A stretch of 43,616 nucleotides of DNA from DASUBN01 sp036263155 (GTDB lineage: Bacteria > Pseudomonadota > Gammaproteobacteria > Natronospirales > REEB76). A program made the translations under genes and the position numbers. Positions 33,958 to 42,804 of this stretch are shown here, in pieces (within the stretch, counting starts at the first letter, position 1; each line of letters begins with the position of its first letter). The DNA lies in assembly GCA_036263155.1 (NCBI GenBank), contig DATAHN010000039.1, positions 1 through 43,616 on the forward strand, read 5' to 3'. The notes under the pieces are model-generated. The model saw only the letters and a program-made list of their open reading frames with translations, did no database searches and had not been told where the DNA came from.

Positions 33958-35328
33958 TCAGCCGCCGGGGCTGACGCGGTTGCGGCCGGCGGCCTTGGCG
34001 GCGTAGAGCGCCCGGTCCGCCGCTTTCAACAGACGTTCGATGGGGCCGGCCGGCTGGCTGTCCTGCACCACGCCGATGCTCACGGTGATCCTGAGCGCCC
34101 GGTCCACATCGGGCAGGCGCAGCTCCTGCACGCTGGCCCGCACCCGCTCCGCCAGGGCCAGCGCCTGGTCCAGGTCCGTCTCAGGGCAGAGCACCGCGAA
34201 CTCCTCGCCGCCCACGCGGCCGAACAGGTCGCTCTCGCGCAGTGTGTCCGCCACGCAGGCGGCGAAGGCCGCCAGCGCGTGGTCGCCGATCGCGTGCCCG
34301 TGCCGGTCGTTCACTTCCTTGAAGTGGTCGATGTCCAGCATCAGCATGCAGAGCCGGCGTCCGTAGCGGTGCGAGCGCGCACGCTCGGCGGAGGCGCGCT
34401 CCAGGAAGGCGCCGCGCCGCAGTGCTCCGGTGAGCAGGTCGGTGACAGCGATGTGCCGGATGCGCTTGCCGCGCATGCTCAGCACGTAGGCGAGCACACT
34501 CAGGCTCAGTACCGCCAGCACCGCCAGCACCAGCAATCCGGCCCTGAACGGCGAGGAGGTCTGCCAGCCGCCGCGGGGATGGGCCGCCACCTGCCAGGAT
34601 CCGAACGGCAGCCGCACGGATTCGGTCACGGGCTTGTCGTCGAACACGGCCGCCGGCCCGAAGAACGGCTCGCCGTGCTCACCCAGCCCGTCTCTCCCGC
34701 GCACCGCGAACTCCATCTCGGGGTTGTCCACGAGCGGCTGCAGGTTCTGCGTGAACCTGTCGTAGTCCACGATCAGCGTGGCGAAACCCCAGAAGCGGCG
34801 GCCGCCCGCGGCTTCTCGGTATATGGGGTCGCGTGCCACCAGCCCGATGCCGCCCTGCTTCAAGGCCAGCGGCCCGGCCACGCGGATGCGGCCGTCCTGG
34901 ATGGTCTCCCGCACCACGTCCTTCTGCCCCGCGAGCTCCAGCAGGTTCATGCCGCGCACCTGCGCCTCGCCGGAGGAGGGATAGACGTAGCGCACCACGC
35001 CGCCGGGAGAGAGCTGTATCTCCCGCAGATCCGGCAGGTTGCGGGCGAGGATCGGGCCGATGCGCTGTAGGGCGGCCTCGTCTATCTCACGGTCCATGGC
35101 GGTGAGCGCCTCGATCGCGAAGAGCGCGCTGAGGTCGAGGTTGATCTGCTGCTCCAGCCGGCCGCGGGCGAGGGCGGCGAACTGCACCACGCGGGCGCGC
35201 TGGCGCGCCTGGAACGCCACGTCCTCCAGGTGCACGATGTAGGCGGCGAAGCCGCCGGTGATGAGCAGGGTGAGCAGCGCCGCCGAGAGCGGCGCGGAAA
35301 AGAGCCTGAACTGCCATGTCTTCGCCAT
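33958..35328 (-). CDS. Membrane diguanylate cyclase with CHASE-type sensor
   Basis: A 456-residue signalling enzyme making cyclic di-GMP. An N-terminal helix (about 10-30) is followed by a periplasmic sensor resembling CHASE domains (ARGRLEQQINLDLSALFAIEALTAM through PLVDNPEMEFAVRG). A second transmembrane helix (about 264-284) leads to the GGEEF domain. That domain has the conserved DIDHFKEVNDRHGHAIGD, the catalytic GGEEF (373-377) and an inhibitory I-site RESD (364-367) five residues before it. Both intact motifs predict an active, product-inhibited cyclase. The start has GGAAG upstream. The frame continues far upstream inside the peptidase gene, but the enzyme begins here. Confidence 0.93.
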   Translation of the reverse strand: MAKTWQFRLFSAPLSAALLTLLITGGFAAYIVHLEDVAFQARQRARVVQFAALARGRLEQQINLDLSALFAIEALTAMDREIDEAALQRIGPILARNLPDLREIQLSPGGVVRYVYPSSGEAQVRGMNLLELAGQKDVVRETIQDGRIRVAGPLALKQGGIGLVARDPIYREAAGGRRFWGFATLIVDYDRFTQNLQPLVDNPEMEFAVRGRDGLGEHGEPFFGPAAVFDDKPVTESVRLPFGSWQVAAHPRGGWQTSSPFRAGLLVLAVLAVLSLSVLAYVLSMRGKRIRHIAVTDLLTGALRRGAFLERASAERARSHRYGRRLCMLMLDIDHFKEVNDRHGHAIGDHALAAFAACVADTLRESDLFGRVGGEEFAVLCPETDLDQALALAERVRASVQELRLPDVDRALRITVSIGVVQDSQPAGPIERLLKAADRALYAAKAAGRNRVSPGG

Positions 35329-35358
35329 GGCTTCCGGTCCATCTGCGGGGGAGGTCTC

Positions 35359-35396
35359 TAAAATACCACGGGGCGGGCATGCTGCCCGCCCCGTGG
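35359..35396 (-). terminator. Terminator after the M28 peptidase gene
   Basis: A perfect 14-bp stem (CCACGGGGCGGGCA/TGCCCGCCCCGTGG) with a 3-base loop lies just after the peptidase stop and is followed on the minus strand by TATTTTA. This should end the peptidase transcript before the cyclase. Confidence 0.85.
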
Positions 35397-35408
35397 AGGG
35401 CCTGACCC

Positions 35409-37712
35409 TTACGGCTTCAGCAGGGCCGTGGCCTTGTCCAGCTCCGCGCTGTACTTCAGGAGCACGTCGGCGTCGATCCCGATGTACTTGTTGGCGGTGT
35501 CCCAGTCCTCCTGGTCCACCGCCTCGCGCACGCCGGGCAGGGTCTTGGCGCCGTAGCCCGTGTACAGGCCAGGCGCGTAGATCATGTGCCTGAACCAGGG
35601 CCGGCCCGGCAGGCCGTCCTTGTACTGCAGCATCTGTTCCAGGCCGCGCAGTTGCTTGTCCAGTGCTGCGCGCCGGTCCGCCGTGAGCTTGAAGCCGCCG
35701 TCCGCCACCGCCGCGAACGCGGTGTCGTAGGCCGCGGCGCTGGCCTTGAGCTTCACCAGCGCGTTGTCCAGCGGGGCGAAGTTCAGGAACGGCGCGGGCT
35801 TGGCCGCCGGCGGCGGCACGTAGGTCAGGGTCGGGTCTGCCGCCAGCGTGAACGCCTTGTCGCCGAGCAGCTTGTTCTGCTGTTCGTTGCGGGTGCGGAT
35901 GCCTCCTGCCAGCTTCTGCACCTCGTCCACGTACCGCGCCACGGTGTCGGCGAAGTCGCAGAAGCTGTACGGCAGCACGTCCGCCTGGGCGAAGCGCAGC
36001 ACCGTGTGGCCGGCGGTCTGGGACAGGGCCACGCCGTACTTGAAGCCCGGGTCGCCGAAGCGGTCGTAGTGGTCGAAGGAGTCGTAGATGGAGTGGTAGT
36101 CGCCGCCCACGCCCTCGCCGTCGTAGCCCATGTCGAGGGAGGCGATGCCGAGGTGGTCGAGGAACGCGGTGTAGTCGGAACCGGAGCCCAGGGGGCCGAG
36201 CGGCACCTCCTGGTCGGAGGCGGCGATGGCGGCGAGGTCCGCGTCCTCGGAGGAGGCGCTGGGCGAGAAGCCCTGCACCCTGAGCGCCGCGCGCTCGCGC
36301 GCCATCACGCTCACGCCGGTCTGCGGATCGGTGATGCCGTCCGCTACCTGGTTCACCGTGGCCTGCAGCGAATGCGAGCCGAGCGCGAACAGGAAGCCGC
36401 GCACGTTGCCGTCGGTGTTGAGGTAGAGCACCGCCTTCTTCTGCAGCTCGTCGGCGTGGGCCTCGGCCCATTCGGTGGAACCGAGCAGGCCCGGCTCCTC
36501 GCCGTCCCAGCTCGCGTACACCAGCGTGCGCTTGGGCCGCCAGCCCTGCTTCACCAGCGCGCCGATGGCCTTGGCCTCGCCGAGCAGCGCCACGTTGCCG
36601 GACAGCGGGTCGGAGGCGCCGAACACCCAGCCGTCGTGGTGGTTGCCGCGCACGATCCACTCGTCCGGCAGCTCGCTGCCCTTCATCACCGCGATCACGT
36701 CGTAGACGGGCTTCTGGTCCCAGTTGTTGAGCACCTTGAGGTGCACGCGCGTGGCGCCGGGGCCGATGTGGTAGGTGATGGGCAGCGCGCCGCGCCAGGA
36801 CTCGGGCGCCACCTGGCCGCCGAGCGCGGCGAGCAGCGGCTTCGCGTCCGCGTAGGAGATCGGCAGCACCGGGATCTTGAGCACGGTCTTCGCGTCAGCC
36901 AGGTCGAAATGGCCGGGCTTCGAGGGCGCACCCTTGCCCGGGGTCAGCGGGTCACCGGGATACACCGGCATGTCCGCCACCGAGCCGCGCTGCACCGCGT
37001 CCTCGGGACGCCAGGCGCCCTTCGGGTACACGTCGCCCTGGCGATAGCCGTCGTCGAAGGGGTCGGAATAGACGAGGCAGCCCACCGCGCCGTGCTGGTA
37101 TGCCAGCTTGGGCTTGAGGCCCCGCCAGCCCTGGCCGTAGCGGGCGATCACGATCTTGCCCTTCACGTCCACGCCGTGGCGCGCCAGTTCCTTGTAGTCG
37201 TCCGGCATGCCGTAGTTCACGTACACGAGCTCGGCGGTCACGTCGCCGTCGCCGCCGTAGGCGTGGAAGGGAGGCAGCACGTTTTCCGTCAGCCCCGAGG
37301 TGCGGTCGCCTTCCACCGCCGGCTCGTGCAGCTTGGCCTTGTAGCTGGTCGGCGCCACCATCTCCACGAGCTCTTCCTTCGGCGTCGGATAGAGGGTGTA
37401 GAAGGTCTCGATGCGCGCGTCCCAGCCCCAGGACTGGAACATCTTGAGCATGGCCTCGGCGTTGGCCTTGTCGTGGGGCGTGCCCACGTTGTTCGCCGCC
37501 GAGGACATGTCGCGGTCCCATTCCCGCAGGTCGTCGGCGTTCAGCTGCGCGTCGAACTTCTTCTCGAGCGCGGCCTGGGTCGCGGCGTTCGCGCCGGAGA
37601 AGCCCAGCATCGCGGGCTGGCTGTCATCGGCGGCGAGGGCGCCTAAGCTGAGGCCGGCCGCCAGGGCCGACACCAGCAGGGCAAGGGGTTTCACGGACCA
37701 TGGACGGCGCAT
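35409..37712 (-). CDS. Secreted M28 family metallopeptidase (glutamate carboxypeptidase II-like)
   Basis: An exported zinc aminopeptidase/carboxypeptidase of about 767 residues with the domain order of human PSMA. It has a signal peptide (MRRPWSVKPLALLVSALAAGLSLGALA) and an inserted PA domain (about 130-330). The peptidase core carries NHHDGWVFGASDPLSG (His and bridging Asp), WDGEEPGLLGSTEWAE (catalytic Glu plus ligand Glu), YLNTDGN (Asp) and YHSIYDSFDHY (His). A C-terminal transferrin-receptor-like dimerisation domain starts near residue 620. All five zinc ligands and the general base are present. I chose the second Met (37712) because GAGG stands 7 bases before it; the Met at 37718 is only 1 base from that site. 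Substrate specificity is unknown. Confidence 0.93.
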   Translation of the reverse strand: MRRPWSVKPLALLVSALAAGLSLGALAADDSQPAMLGFSGANAATQAALEKKFDAQLNADDLREWDRDMSSAANNVGTPHDKANAEAMLKMFQSWGWDARIETFYTLYPTPKEELVEMVAPTSYKAKLHEPAVEGDRTSGLTENVLPPFHAYGGDGDVTAELVYVNYGMPDDYKELARHGVDVKGKIVIARYGQGWRGLKPKLAYQHGAVGCLVYSDPFDDGYRQGDVYPKGAWRPEDAVQRGSVADMPVYPGDPLTPGKGAPSKPGHFDLADAKTVLKIPVLPISYADAKPLLAALGGQVAPESWRGALPITYHIGPGATRVHLKVLNNWDQKPVYDVIAVMKGSELPDEWIVRGNHHDGWVFGASDPLSGNVALLGEAKAIGALVKQGWRPKRTLVYASWDGEEPGLLGSTEWAEAHADELQKKAVLYLNTDGNVRGFLFALGSHSLQATVNQVADGITDPQTGVSVMARERAALRVQGFSPSASSEDADLAAIAASDQEVPLGPLGSGSDYTAFLDHLGIASLDMGYDGEGVGGDYHSIYDSFDHYDRFGDPGFKYGVALSQTAGHTVLRFAQADVLPYSFCDFADTVARYVDEVQKLAGGIRTRNEQQNKLLGDKAFTLAADPTLTYVPPPAAKPAPFLNFAPLDNALVKLKASAAAYDTAFAAVADGGFKLTADRRAALDKQLRGLEQMLQYKDGLPGRPWFRHMIYAPGLYTGYGAKTLPGVREAVDQEDWDTANKYIGIDADVLLKYSAELDKATALLKP

Positions 37713-37776
37713 GGGCATACCTCGTGGATACGGGGAGGGTAGAGAGGTTTAGATGATACGCCCAGCGGAAGGTTCC

Positions 37777-37907
37777 GCCTTAAAGCTGCTGCGCTTGCCG
37801 GGGCGTTGTTGGGCTTCGGACTCGCAGTCGGTCATGCACATAAGAGTGCACTCCCTCCTGCTCGCCTCGCCCGCCTAGCCCCGGCTTCGCTCGCGACGCT
37901 TTAAGGC
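37777..37907. repeat. Non-coding 131-bp element with terminal inverted repeats
   Basis: Perfect 10-base inverted ends GCCTTAAAGC (37777-37786) and GCTTTAAGGC (37898-37907) enclose a region of distinct composition containing the small dyad TGCAC/GTGCA around 37835-37850. There is no reading frame of note. It occupies most of the 207-bp gap between the peptidase start and gpsA, and may be a dispersed repeat. A 14-base piece of its left end, AAAGCTGCTGCGCT (37782-37795), recurs inverted at 4227-4240. Confidence 0.55.
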
Positions 37908-37919
37908 AGTTTAGGGACT

Positions 37920-38927
37920 TTAATGGGCGTTTTCGGACTTCAAGGCGCGGCCCATGAGAGCCTCCACCGCAGTTCGCGGGTCCTGGCCTTCATAGAGGAT
38001 GCGATAGATCTGCTCACAGATGGGCATCTCCACGCCCAGGCGCTTGGCCAGCACGTGCACCGCCTCGGCGGCGTAGAAGCCCTCCACCACCTGGCCGATG
38101 TCCTTCTGTACTTGTTCTCGGCTCTTGCCGGAGGCGAGCCCCAGCCCCATGCGCCGGTTGCGGGACTGGTCGTCGGTGCAGGTGAGCACGAGGTCGCCCA
38201 GGCCTGCGAGGCCCTGGAAGGTCTCGGGCCGCGCGCCGAGCTTGAGTCCCAGGCGCGTGATCTCGGCAAGGCCGCGGGTGATGAGCGCGGCACGGGCGTT
38301 GGCGCCGAACCCGAGGCCGTCGCTGATGCCGGTGCCGATGGCCACGATGTTCTTGACGGTGCCGCCCACCTCGACGCCCGTGAGGTCCTCGGAGGTGTAG
38401 GCGCGGAAAGTCGGGCTCGCCACCGCCTGGGCCAGGTCCGCGGCGAAGCGCTTGTCGTTGGAAGCGATGGTCACGGCGGTGGGCATACCGCGCGCGACTT
38501 CTTTCGCGAAAGTGGGGCCGGAGAGCACCGCGAACGGTATGCCGTCGAAGACCTCGCGCGCCACCTCGTGCAGGAGTTTGCCGCTCTCGATCTCGAAACC
38601 CTTGGTGGCCCAGGCGAGGCGCAGCGCCTTGGGCTTGCAGGCGGCGATCTGTTTCAGCGTACTGCGGAAACCGTGGCTTGGCACCACCACCAGCAAGTCG
38701 TCGCAGTCGGCGACGAGCTTCGGTAGCTCGAACTCGATGGCGAGGGGGTCGGGGAAGGGACAGCCGGGCAGGAAGCGCTTGTTCTCACGGTCCTTCGGCA
38801 GCGGCTCGAGCTCGCTCTTGTCCACGGACCACAGCCGCACCGCGCGGCCGTTGCGCGCGAGGCAGATGGCGAGCGCCGTGCCCCAGGAGCCGGCGCCGAC
38901 GATGCCGATGGGCCGCGTGCCGGACAC
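37920..38927 (-). CDS. gpsA: NAD(P)H-dependent glycerol-3-phosphate dehydrogenase
   Basis: GpsA reduces dihydroxyacetone phosphate to sn-glycerol 3-phosphate for phospholipid synthesis. The 335-residue protein starts with a GTG codon (MSGTRPIGIVGAGSWGTALA, Rossmann motif GAGSWG). It has the conserved AVLSGPTFAKEVARGMPTAV and the catalytic lysine region GVEVGGTVKNIVAIGTGISDGLGFG. The C-terminal helical domain contains GLAGLGDLVLTCTDDQSRNRRMG. It ends the yibN-grxC-secB-gpsA run and begins 9 bases after the secB stop. The last residues (ENAH) are variable in the family. Confidence 0.97.
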   Translation of the reverse strand: MSGTRPIGIVGAGSWGTALAICLARNGRAVRLWSVDKSELEPLPKDRENKRFLPGCPFPDPLAIEFELPKLVADCDDLLVVVPSHGFRSTLKQIAACKPKALRLAWATKGFEIESGKLLHEVAREVFDGIPFAVLSGPTFAKEVARGMPTAVTIASNDKRFAADLAQAVASPTFRAYTSEDLTGVEVGGTVKNIVAIGTGISDGLGFGANARAALITRGLAEITRLGLKLGARPETFQGLAGLGDLVLTCTDDQSRNRRMGLGLASGKSREQVQKDIGQVVEGFYAAEAVHVLAKRLGVEMPICEQIYRILYEGQDPRTAVEALMGRALKSENAH

Positions 38928-38936
38928 GGGCTGCGC

Positions 38937-39386
38937 TTACTTCGCCGCCCCGGCTTCCGCCAGGCTCTGGGCGTAGACCGCGTCGAAGTTGACCGGCTGC
39001 AGCAGCAGCGCCGGCATGCCGCCCTTCATCACCAGGTCCGAGACCACCTCGCGGGCGTATGGGAACAGGATGCCCGGGCAGTAGCTGCCGAGGATCGCCT
39101 TCTCCTCCGCCTCGGCGAAGCCGGAGACGGCGAACAGGCCCGCCTGGTGTACCTCGATGAGGAACAGGCTGCGGCCGTCGCTGGTGGCTTCCACGGTGAC
39201 CGTGAGCACCACCTCGACCTCGTTGCCGGAGATCTTCTTGCTGGCGGTGCGCATGCTCACGTCCAGCTGGGGGCTCATGGGGGAGGCGAACACCTCCGGC
39301 GAACGCGGCGACTCGAAGGAGCAGTCCTTCACGTAGATGCGGCTCAGCAGCACGGTCTTCTGCTGCGGGTTGTCGTTCTCGGCCAT
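38937..39386 (-). CDS. secB: Protein-export chaperone SecB
   Basis: SecB keeps presecretory proteins unfolded and hands them to SecA. The 149-residue acidic protein has the core SRIYVKDCSFESPRSPEVF, the SecA-facing strands DVSMRTASKKISGNEVEVVLTVTVEA and the motif LFPYAREVVSDLVMKGGMPALLLQPVNFDAVY. A GAGGGAG ribosome site lies before the ATG. It sits between grxC and gpsA, the standard gammaproteobacterial order. Confidence 0.98.
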   Translation of the reverse strand: MAENDNPQQKTVLLSRIYVKDCSFESPRSPEVFASPMSPQLDVSMRTASKKISGNEVEVVLTVTVEATSDGRSLFLIEVHQAGLFAVSGFAEAEEKAILGSYCPGILFPYAREVVSDLVMKGGMPALLLQPVNFDAVYAQSLAEAGAAK

Positions 39387-39429
39387 GGGCTCCCTCGGAT
39401 TGGTCTTATATAAAGGTTATCGGAAAAAA

Positions 39430-39687
39430 TCAGTCGCCGGACAGGAGCGGGTCCAGCCCGCCGCTGCGCTCCAGCATGTACAGCTCGTCGAAGCCGCCCA
39501 CGTGGTGCGTGCCGACGAAGATCTGCGGCACCGTGCGCCGGCCGCTCTTCTGCATCATCTCCGCCATCTTGTCCGGGTCCTGGTCCACGCGCACCTCGGT
39601 GTAGGGCACGTGCTTGGCGTCCAGTAATGCCTTGGCGCGCACGCAGTAGCCGCAATATTGGGTGGAGTAGACCGTGACCGGCGCCAT
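39430..39687 (-). CDS. grxC: Glutaredoxin 3
   Basis: An 85-residue glutaredoxin, a glutathione-dependent thiol-disulphide oxidoreductase. The active site is CGYC (Cys12 and Cys15) rather than the CPYC of E. coli Grx3, a frequent bacterial variant. The cis-proline glutathione-binding motif TVPQIFVG and the GGFDEL helix are conserved. It begins about 4 bases after the rhodanese stop and precedes secB, in the classic operon. Confidence 0.96.
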   Translation of the reverse strand: MAPVTVYSTQYCGYCVRAKALLDAKHVPYTEVRVDQDPDKMAEMMQKSGRRTVPQIFVGTHHVGGFDELYMLERSGGLDPLLSGD

Positions 39688-39691
39688 GGCT

Positions 39692-40114
39692 TCAGCCGCG
39701 CTCCAGCGGGAACTGCTCCTGCTGCCAGGCGGCGATGCCGCCCTTGAGCACGCTCACCGGCCCCAAGCCCAGCTTCGAGAGGCGCGCGGCGGCGCTGCCC
39801 GCCTCGCGGCCGTCCTTGCAGCAGAGCAGCAGCGGCTGGCCCTTGAGCTTGTCGAGCTCGCTCGCCCGCGCGTCCAGTTCCGGCAGCGGCAGGTTGCGGG
39901 CATGGATGATGTGGCCGGCGGAGAACTCGGCGGGGGAGCGCAGGTCCAGCACCGCGGCGCCCTTGTTGATGAGCAGAACGCCCTGGCCGGCGCTCACTTC
40001 CTGGTACTTGCGCATGCGGCGTAGTGCCTCGTCCACGGCGAGCGCGACGAGGGCCAGCACAGCGAGGCCGGCGAGGTAGTAGTGGTGTTGGATGAACTCG
40101 AGGAGGCGTGACAT
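39692..40114 (-). CDS. yibN: Membrane-anchored rhodanese (YibN-like)
   Basis: A 140-residue protein with a single N-terminal membrane helix (YYLAGLAVLALVALAVDEAL, about 12-30) and one rhodanese domain. The domain contains VLDLRSPAEFSAGHIIHARNLPL and the active loop LLLCCKDGREAG with Cys99 as the likely catalytic cysteine. A longer in-frame start would add an antisense-like leader; the ATG at 40114 begins the family homology. YibN-type rhodaneses head grxC-secB-gpsA in gammaproteobacteria, perhaps supplying sulfur or redox functions at the membrane. A minus-strand TATACT (40157-40162) is a plausible -10 for the operon. Confidence 0.9.
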   Translation of the reverse strand: MSRLLEFIQHHYYLAGLAVLALVALAVDEALRRMRKYQEVSAGQGVLLINKGAAVLDLRSPAEFSAGHIIHARNLPLPELDARASELDKLKGQPLLLCCKDGREAGSAAARLSKLGLGPVSVLKGGIAAWQQEQFPLERG

Positions 40115-40262
40115 GTTCGGTATATGTGGCCGGGTGCGGCGTAAAAAAGGCTGCGTAGTATAGCAGTTCGCTTCCCAAGCCCTTGAAACACGGGGTAAAA
40201 CGCCCTCATCCGGGCGGAATTGTTTAGAATCGGCCCTCATCCCTGCCGCCGGGCCCCCTGAT

Positions 40263-41447
40263 TTGCCAGCTGTCCTGCACCGTACGCGTTCTCCGCGCCG
40301 CCTGAGGCGGCTGTGGCTGGCGCTGCCGCTCCTGGCCCTGGCCGTCTCGGCGTATGGGGCCACGGACAGCGCCGCCAAGCAGAAGCAACTCGATGCCCTG
40401 CGCGCGCGCCTGACCAAGGTGCAGCAGGACCAGGAGGCGGCGCTGCAGAAGCGCGACGCGGTCCAGGTGCAGCTGCGCCAGAGCGAGCGCGCCATCGCCG
40501 CCGCCCAGCGCGAGTACCAGGACCTGGACCGGCAGGTGGACGCGGCCGAGCGCCAGCTTGCCGATCTCGAGCGGCAGAAGGCGGCGCGCCAGGCGGCGTT
40601 GGACGCGCAGAAGCGCGCGCTGGCCGAGCAGCTGCAGGCCGCCTACCGCGAGGGCCAGGATTCCCAGCTCAGGCTGCTGCTGGATGCGCAGGACCCGGAG
40701 ACGGTCGGGCGCCTGCTCGCCTACTACGACTACGTGAACCGCGCGCGCGCCGCGCGCATCGGTGCGGTGCGCAAGGAGATCGCGGCGCTGGATGAGGTGG
40801 ATGCGCGCATCCAGGACCAGCTCGATTCCCTCAAGAGCCTGCGCGACGGGCGCGCCAAGATGCTCGCGGAGCTGCAATCGCGCGGCAAGGCGCGGCGCGA
40901 CCTCCTGGCGAGCCTCGACGCCGGCATCAAGAGCCGTGGCGCCGAGATCGCACGCCTGAAGCGCGACCAGCAGGCGATGCAGTCCCTGGTGGACAGCCTG
41001 CGCAAGGCGCTGGGCGACGTGCCGCCGGAGCTCATGCAGGGCAAGCGCTTCGCCTCCCTCAAGGGCCGCCTGCTATGGCCGGTGGCGGGCAAGGTGCTGG
41101 ACCGCTACGGCGAGCCCCGTGCCGGCGGCCACCTGCGCTGGGACGGCGACCTCATCGCGGCGCCCCTCGGCACGCCGGTGCGGGCCGTGTCCCAGGGGCG
41201 CGTGGTGTACGCGGACTGGATGCCGCACTTCGGCCTGCTGGTGATCCTCGACCATGGCGACGGCTACCTGAGCATCTACGCCCACAACCAGAACGCTACC
41301 CGCCAGGTGGGCGACTTCGTGAAGGCCGGCGAGACCATCGCCGCCCTCGGCGACACCGGCGGCGAGGACCAGCCCGCCCTCTACTTCGAGCTGCGCCACG
41401 GCAACGACACCCTCGACCCGCGCCGCTGGTGCCACGGCAGTCCCTGA
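40263..41447 (+). CDS. envC: Murein hydrolase activator EnvC
   Basis: EnvC is a periplasmic division factor that activates the amidases AmiA and AmiB. The 394-residue protein has a signal peptide (RRLWLALPLLALAVSAYGA), two long coiled-coil stretches (about 38-125 and 165-250, rich in Gln/Arg/Asp heptads) and a C-terminal LytM domain (about 275-394). The LytM zinc ligands are degenerate: the usual HxxxD site reads LRWDGD and the final HxH site reads LYFELR, as expected for an activator and not an enzyme. The only suitable start is a TTG (40263), with no strong ribosome site. It leads envC-ctpA-yibQ and is divergent from yibN. Confidence 0.93.
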   Translation: MPAVLHRTRSPRRLRRLWLALPLLALAVSAYGATDSAAKQKQLDALRARLTKVQQDQEAALQKRDAVQVQLRQSERAIAAAQREYQDLDRQVDAAERQLADLERQKAARQAALDAQKRALAEQLQAAYREGQDSQLRLLLDAQDPETVGRLLAYYDYVNRARAARIGAVRKEIAALDEVDARIQDQLDSLKSLRDGRAKMLAELQSRGKARRDLLASLDAGIKSRGAEIARLKRDQQAMQSLVDSLRKALGDVPPELMQGKRFASLKGRLLWPVAGKVLDRYGEPRAGGHLRWDGDLIAAPLGTPVRAVSQGRVVYADWMPHFGLLVILDHGDGYLSIYAHNQNATRQVGDFVKAGETIAALGDTGGEDQPALYFELRHGNDTLDPRRWCHGSP

Positions 41448-41508
41448 AAGCCTGGGTGTACCATCAACCGCTTCCCACGCCGCGCCAGTGCGGCATGCAA
41501 GGACCGAC

Positions 41509-42804
41509 ATGAACACGCGCCTGCTCCCGCTGATTCTCCTCGCCGCCTCCACTGCCGCCGCGGCTGCGCCCGCGGTGCCGGCGCCCTCCGCCGCCACCCG
41601 CGCCGCGCTGCCCTGGGATGAGGTGCGCCAGCTCGCGGACGTGATGCAGCTCGTCAAGGAGCAATACGTGATCCCGGTGGACGATGCCACGCTGCTGCAC
41701 GGCGCGCTGAAGGGCATGCTCGGCAACCTGGACCCGCACTCGGACTTCCTGGAGAAGACCGAGTACAGCGACATGCAAGACTTCACCAACGGCGCCTATA
41801 ACGGCATCGGCATCGACATCGGCGTGGACGAGGACGGCGGCATCATCGTGGTCACGCCCATCGACGGCTCGCCGGCGGCCAAGGCCGGCGTACAGGCGGG
41901 TGATGCGATACTGTCGGTGGACGGTACCTCCACCGACGGCCTGGACATCGACCAGGCCGGCGACCTCCTGCGCGGCAAGCCCGGCAGCAAGGTCACGCTG
42001 GAGCTGCAGGGCGCGGACCAGGACCGGCCCTACACCGTGACGCTCACCCGCGAGCAGGTGCACGTGGCCTCGGCCCGCGGCGAGCTCCTGCAGAAGGACT
42101 ACGGCTACCTGCGCATCGCGGACTTCGGCGACGACACCGTCGCCGCCGTGCATGCGACCCTCAAGGACCTGGTGAAGAAGAACGGCGGTCCGCTCAGGGG
42201 CCTCGTCATGGACCTGCGCCAGAACCCGGGCGGGCTGCTCGATGCGGCGGTGACCGTGTCCGACGACTTCCTGGACAGCGGCGTGATCGTCACCGCCAAG
42301 GGCCGCGCACCGGATGCGAACCTCAGCCGCAGTGCTGCGCCCGGCGACCTCTTGGCCGGCGCGCCCATGGTGGTGCTGGTGGACTACGGCACCGCCTCCG
42401 CCGCGGAGATCGTGGCCGGGGCGCTCAAGGACGACCGGCGCGCGCTGGTGGTGGGCACCCAGACCTTCGGCAAGGGTTCGGTGCAGACCGTGATCCCGCT
42501 GCCCCAGGGCGATGCCATCAAGCTCACCACCGCGCTCTACTACACGCCCTCGGGCCGCTCCATCCAGGCCCAGGGCATCGTGCCGGACGTGGAAGTGGAC
42601 CAGCTCAAGCTTGCGGACGACGACGGACAGGGCGGTGCGCCCGAGAAAGAATCGAGCCTGCGCAGCCACCTGCCGAATCCCGCACCGGCGCCCGCCACCG
42701 GCCCCGCCGCGGCGAAGGCCCTGCAGGCTTTGGCGGGCCGGGACTTCCAGCTCTACCAGGCGCTCAATCTATTGAAGGGATTGAGCGCGACCCGCGCCAG
42801 ATGA
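41509..42804 (+). CDS. C-terminal processing peptidase (S41 family)
   Basis: A 431-residue periplasmic serine protease. The signal peptide is MNTRLLPLILLAASTAAAAA. An N-terminal helical region carries GMLGNLDPHSDFL. The PDZ domain (about 95-180; YNGIGIDIGVDEDGGIIVVTPI) recognises C-termini. The S41 catalytic core has nucleophile Ser297 (YGTASAAEI) and base Lys322 (TFGKGSVQ), the spacing seen in this family. The Leu/Gln-rich end may mediate oligomerisation. An AAGGA site precedes the ATG at 41509. Its stop overlaps the yibQ start (ATGA). CtpA-type proteases regulate peptidoglycan hydrolases, which fits its place between envC and yibQ. Confidence 0.93.
   Translation: MNTRLLPLILLAASTAAAAAPAVPAPSAATRAALPWDEVRQLADVMQLVKEQYVIPVDDATLLHGALKGMLGNLDPHSDFLEKTEYSDMQDFTNGAYNGIGIDIGVDEDGGIIVVTPIDGSPAAKAGVQAGDAILSVDGTSTDGLDIDQAGDLLRGKPGSKVTLELQGADQDRPYTVTLTREQVHVASARGELLQKDYGYLRIADFGDDTVAAVHATLKDLVKKNGGPLRGLVMDLRQNPGGLLDAAVTVSDDFLDSGVIVTAKGRAPDANLSRSAAPGDLLAGAPMVVLVDYGTASAAEIVAGALKDDRRALVVGTQTFGKGSVQTVIPLPQGDAIKLTTALYYTPSGRSIQAQGIVPDVEVDQLKLADDDGQGGAPEKESSLRSHLPNPAPAPATGPAAAKALQALAGRDFQLYQALNLLKGLSATRAR

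Noticed and set aside
35586..37646. Long open frame of 686 codons antisense to the M28 peptidase
   Set aside because: It lies wholly opposite a gene with intact signal peptide and all zinc ligands. The peptide is low-complexity (His/Arg/Val/Gly-rich), as expected for a high-GC shadow frame.
37719..37919. Hidden gene or tRNA in the peptidase-gpsA gap
   Set aside because: No start with a ribosome site and no cloverleaf pattern; the content is better described as an inverted-repeat-bounded element.
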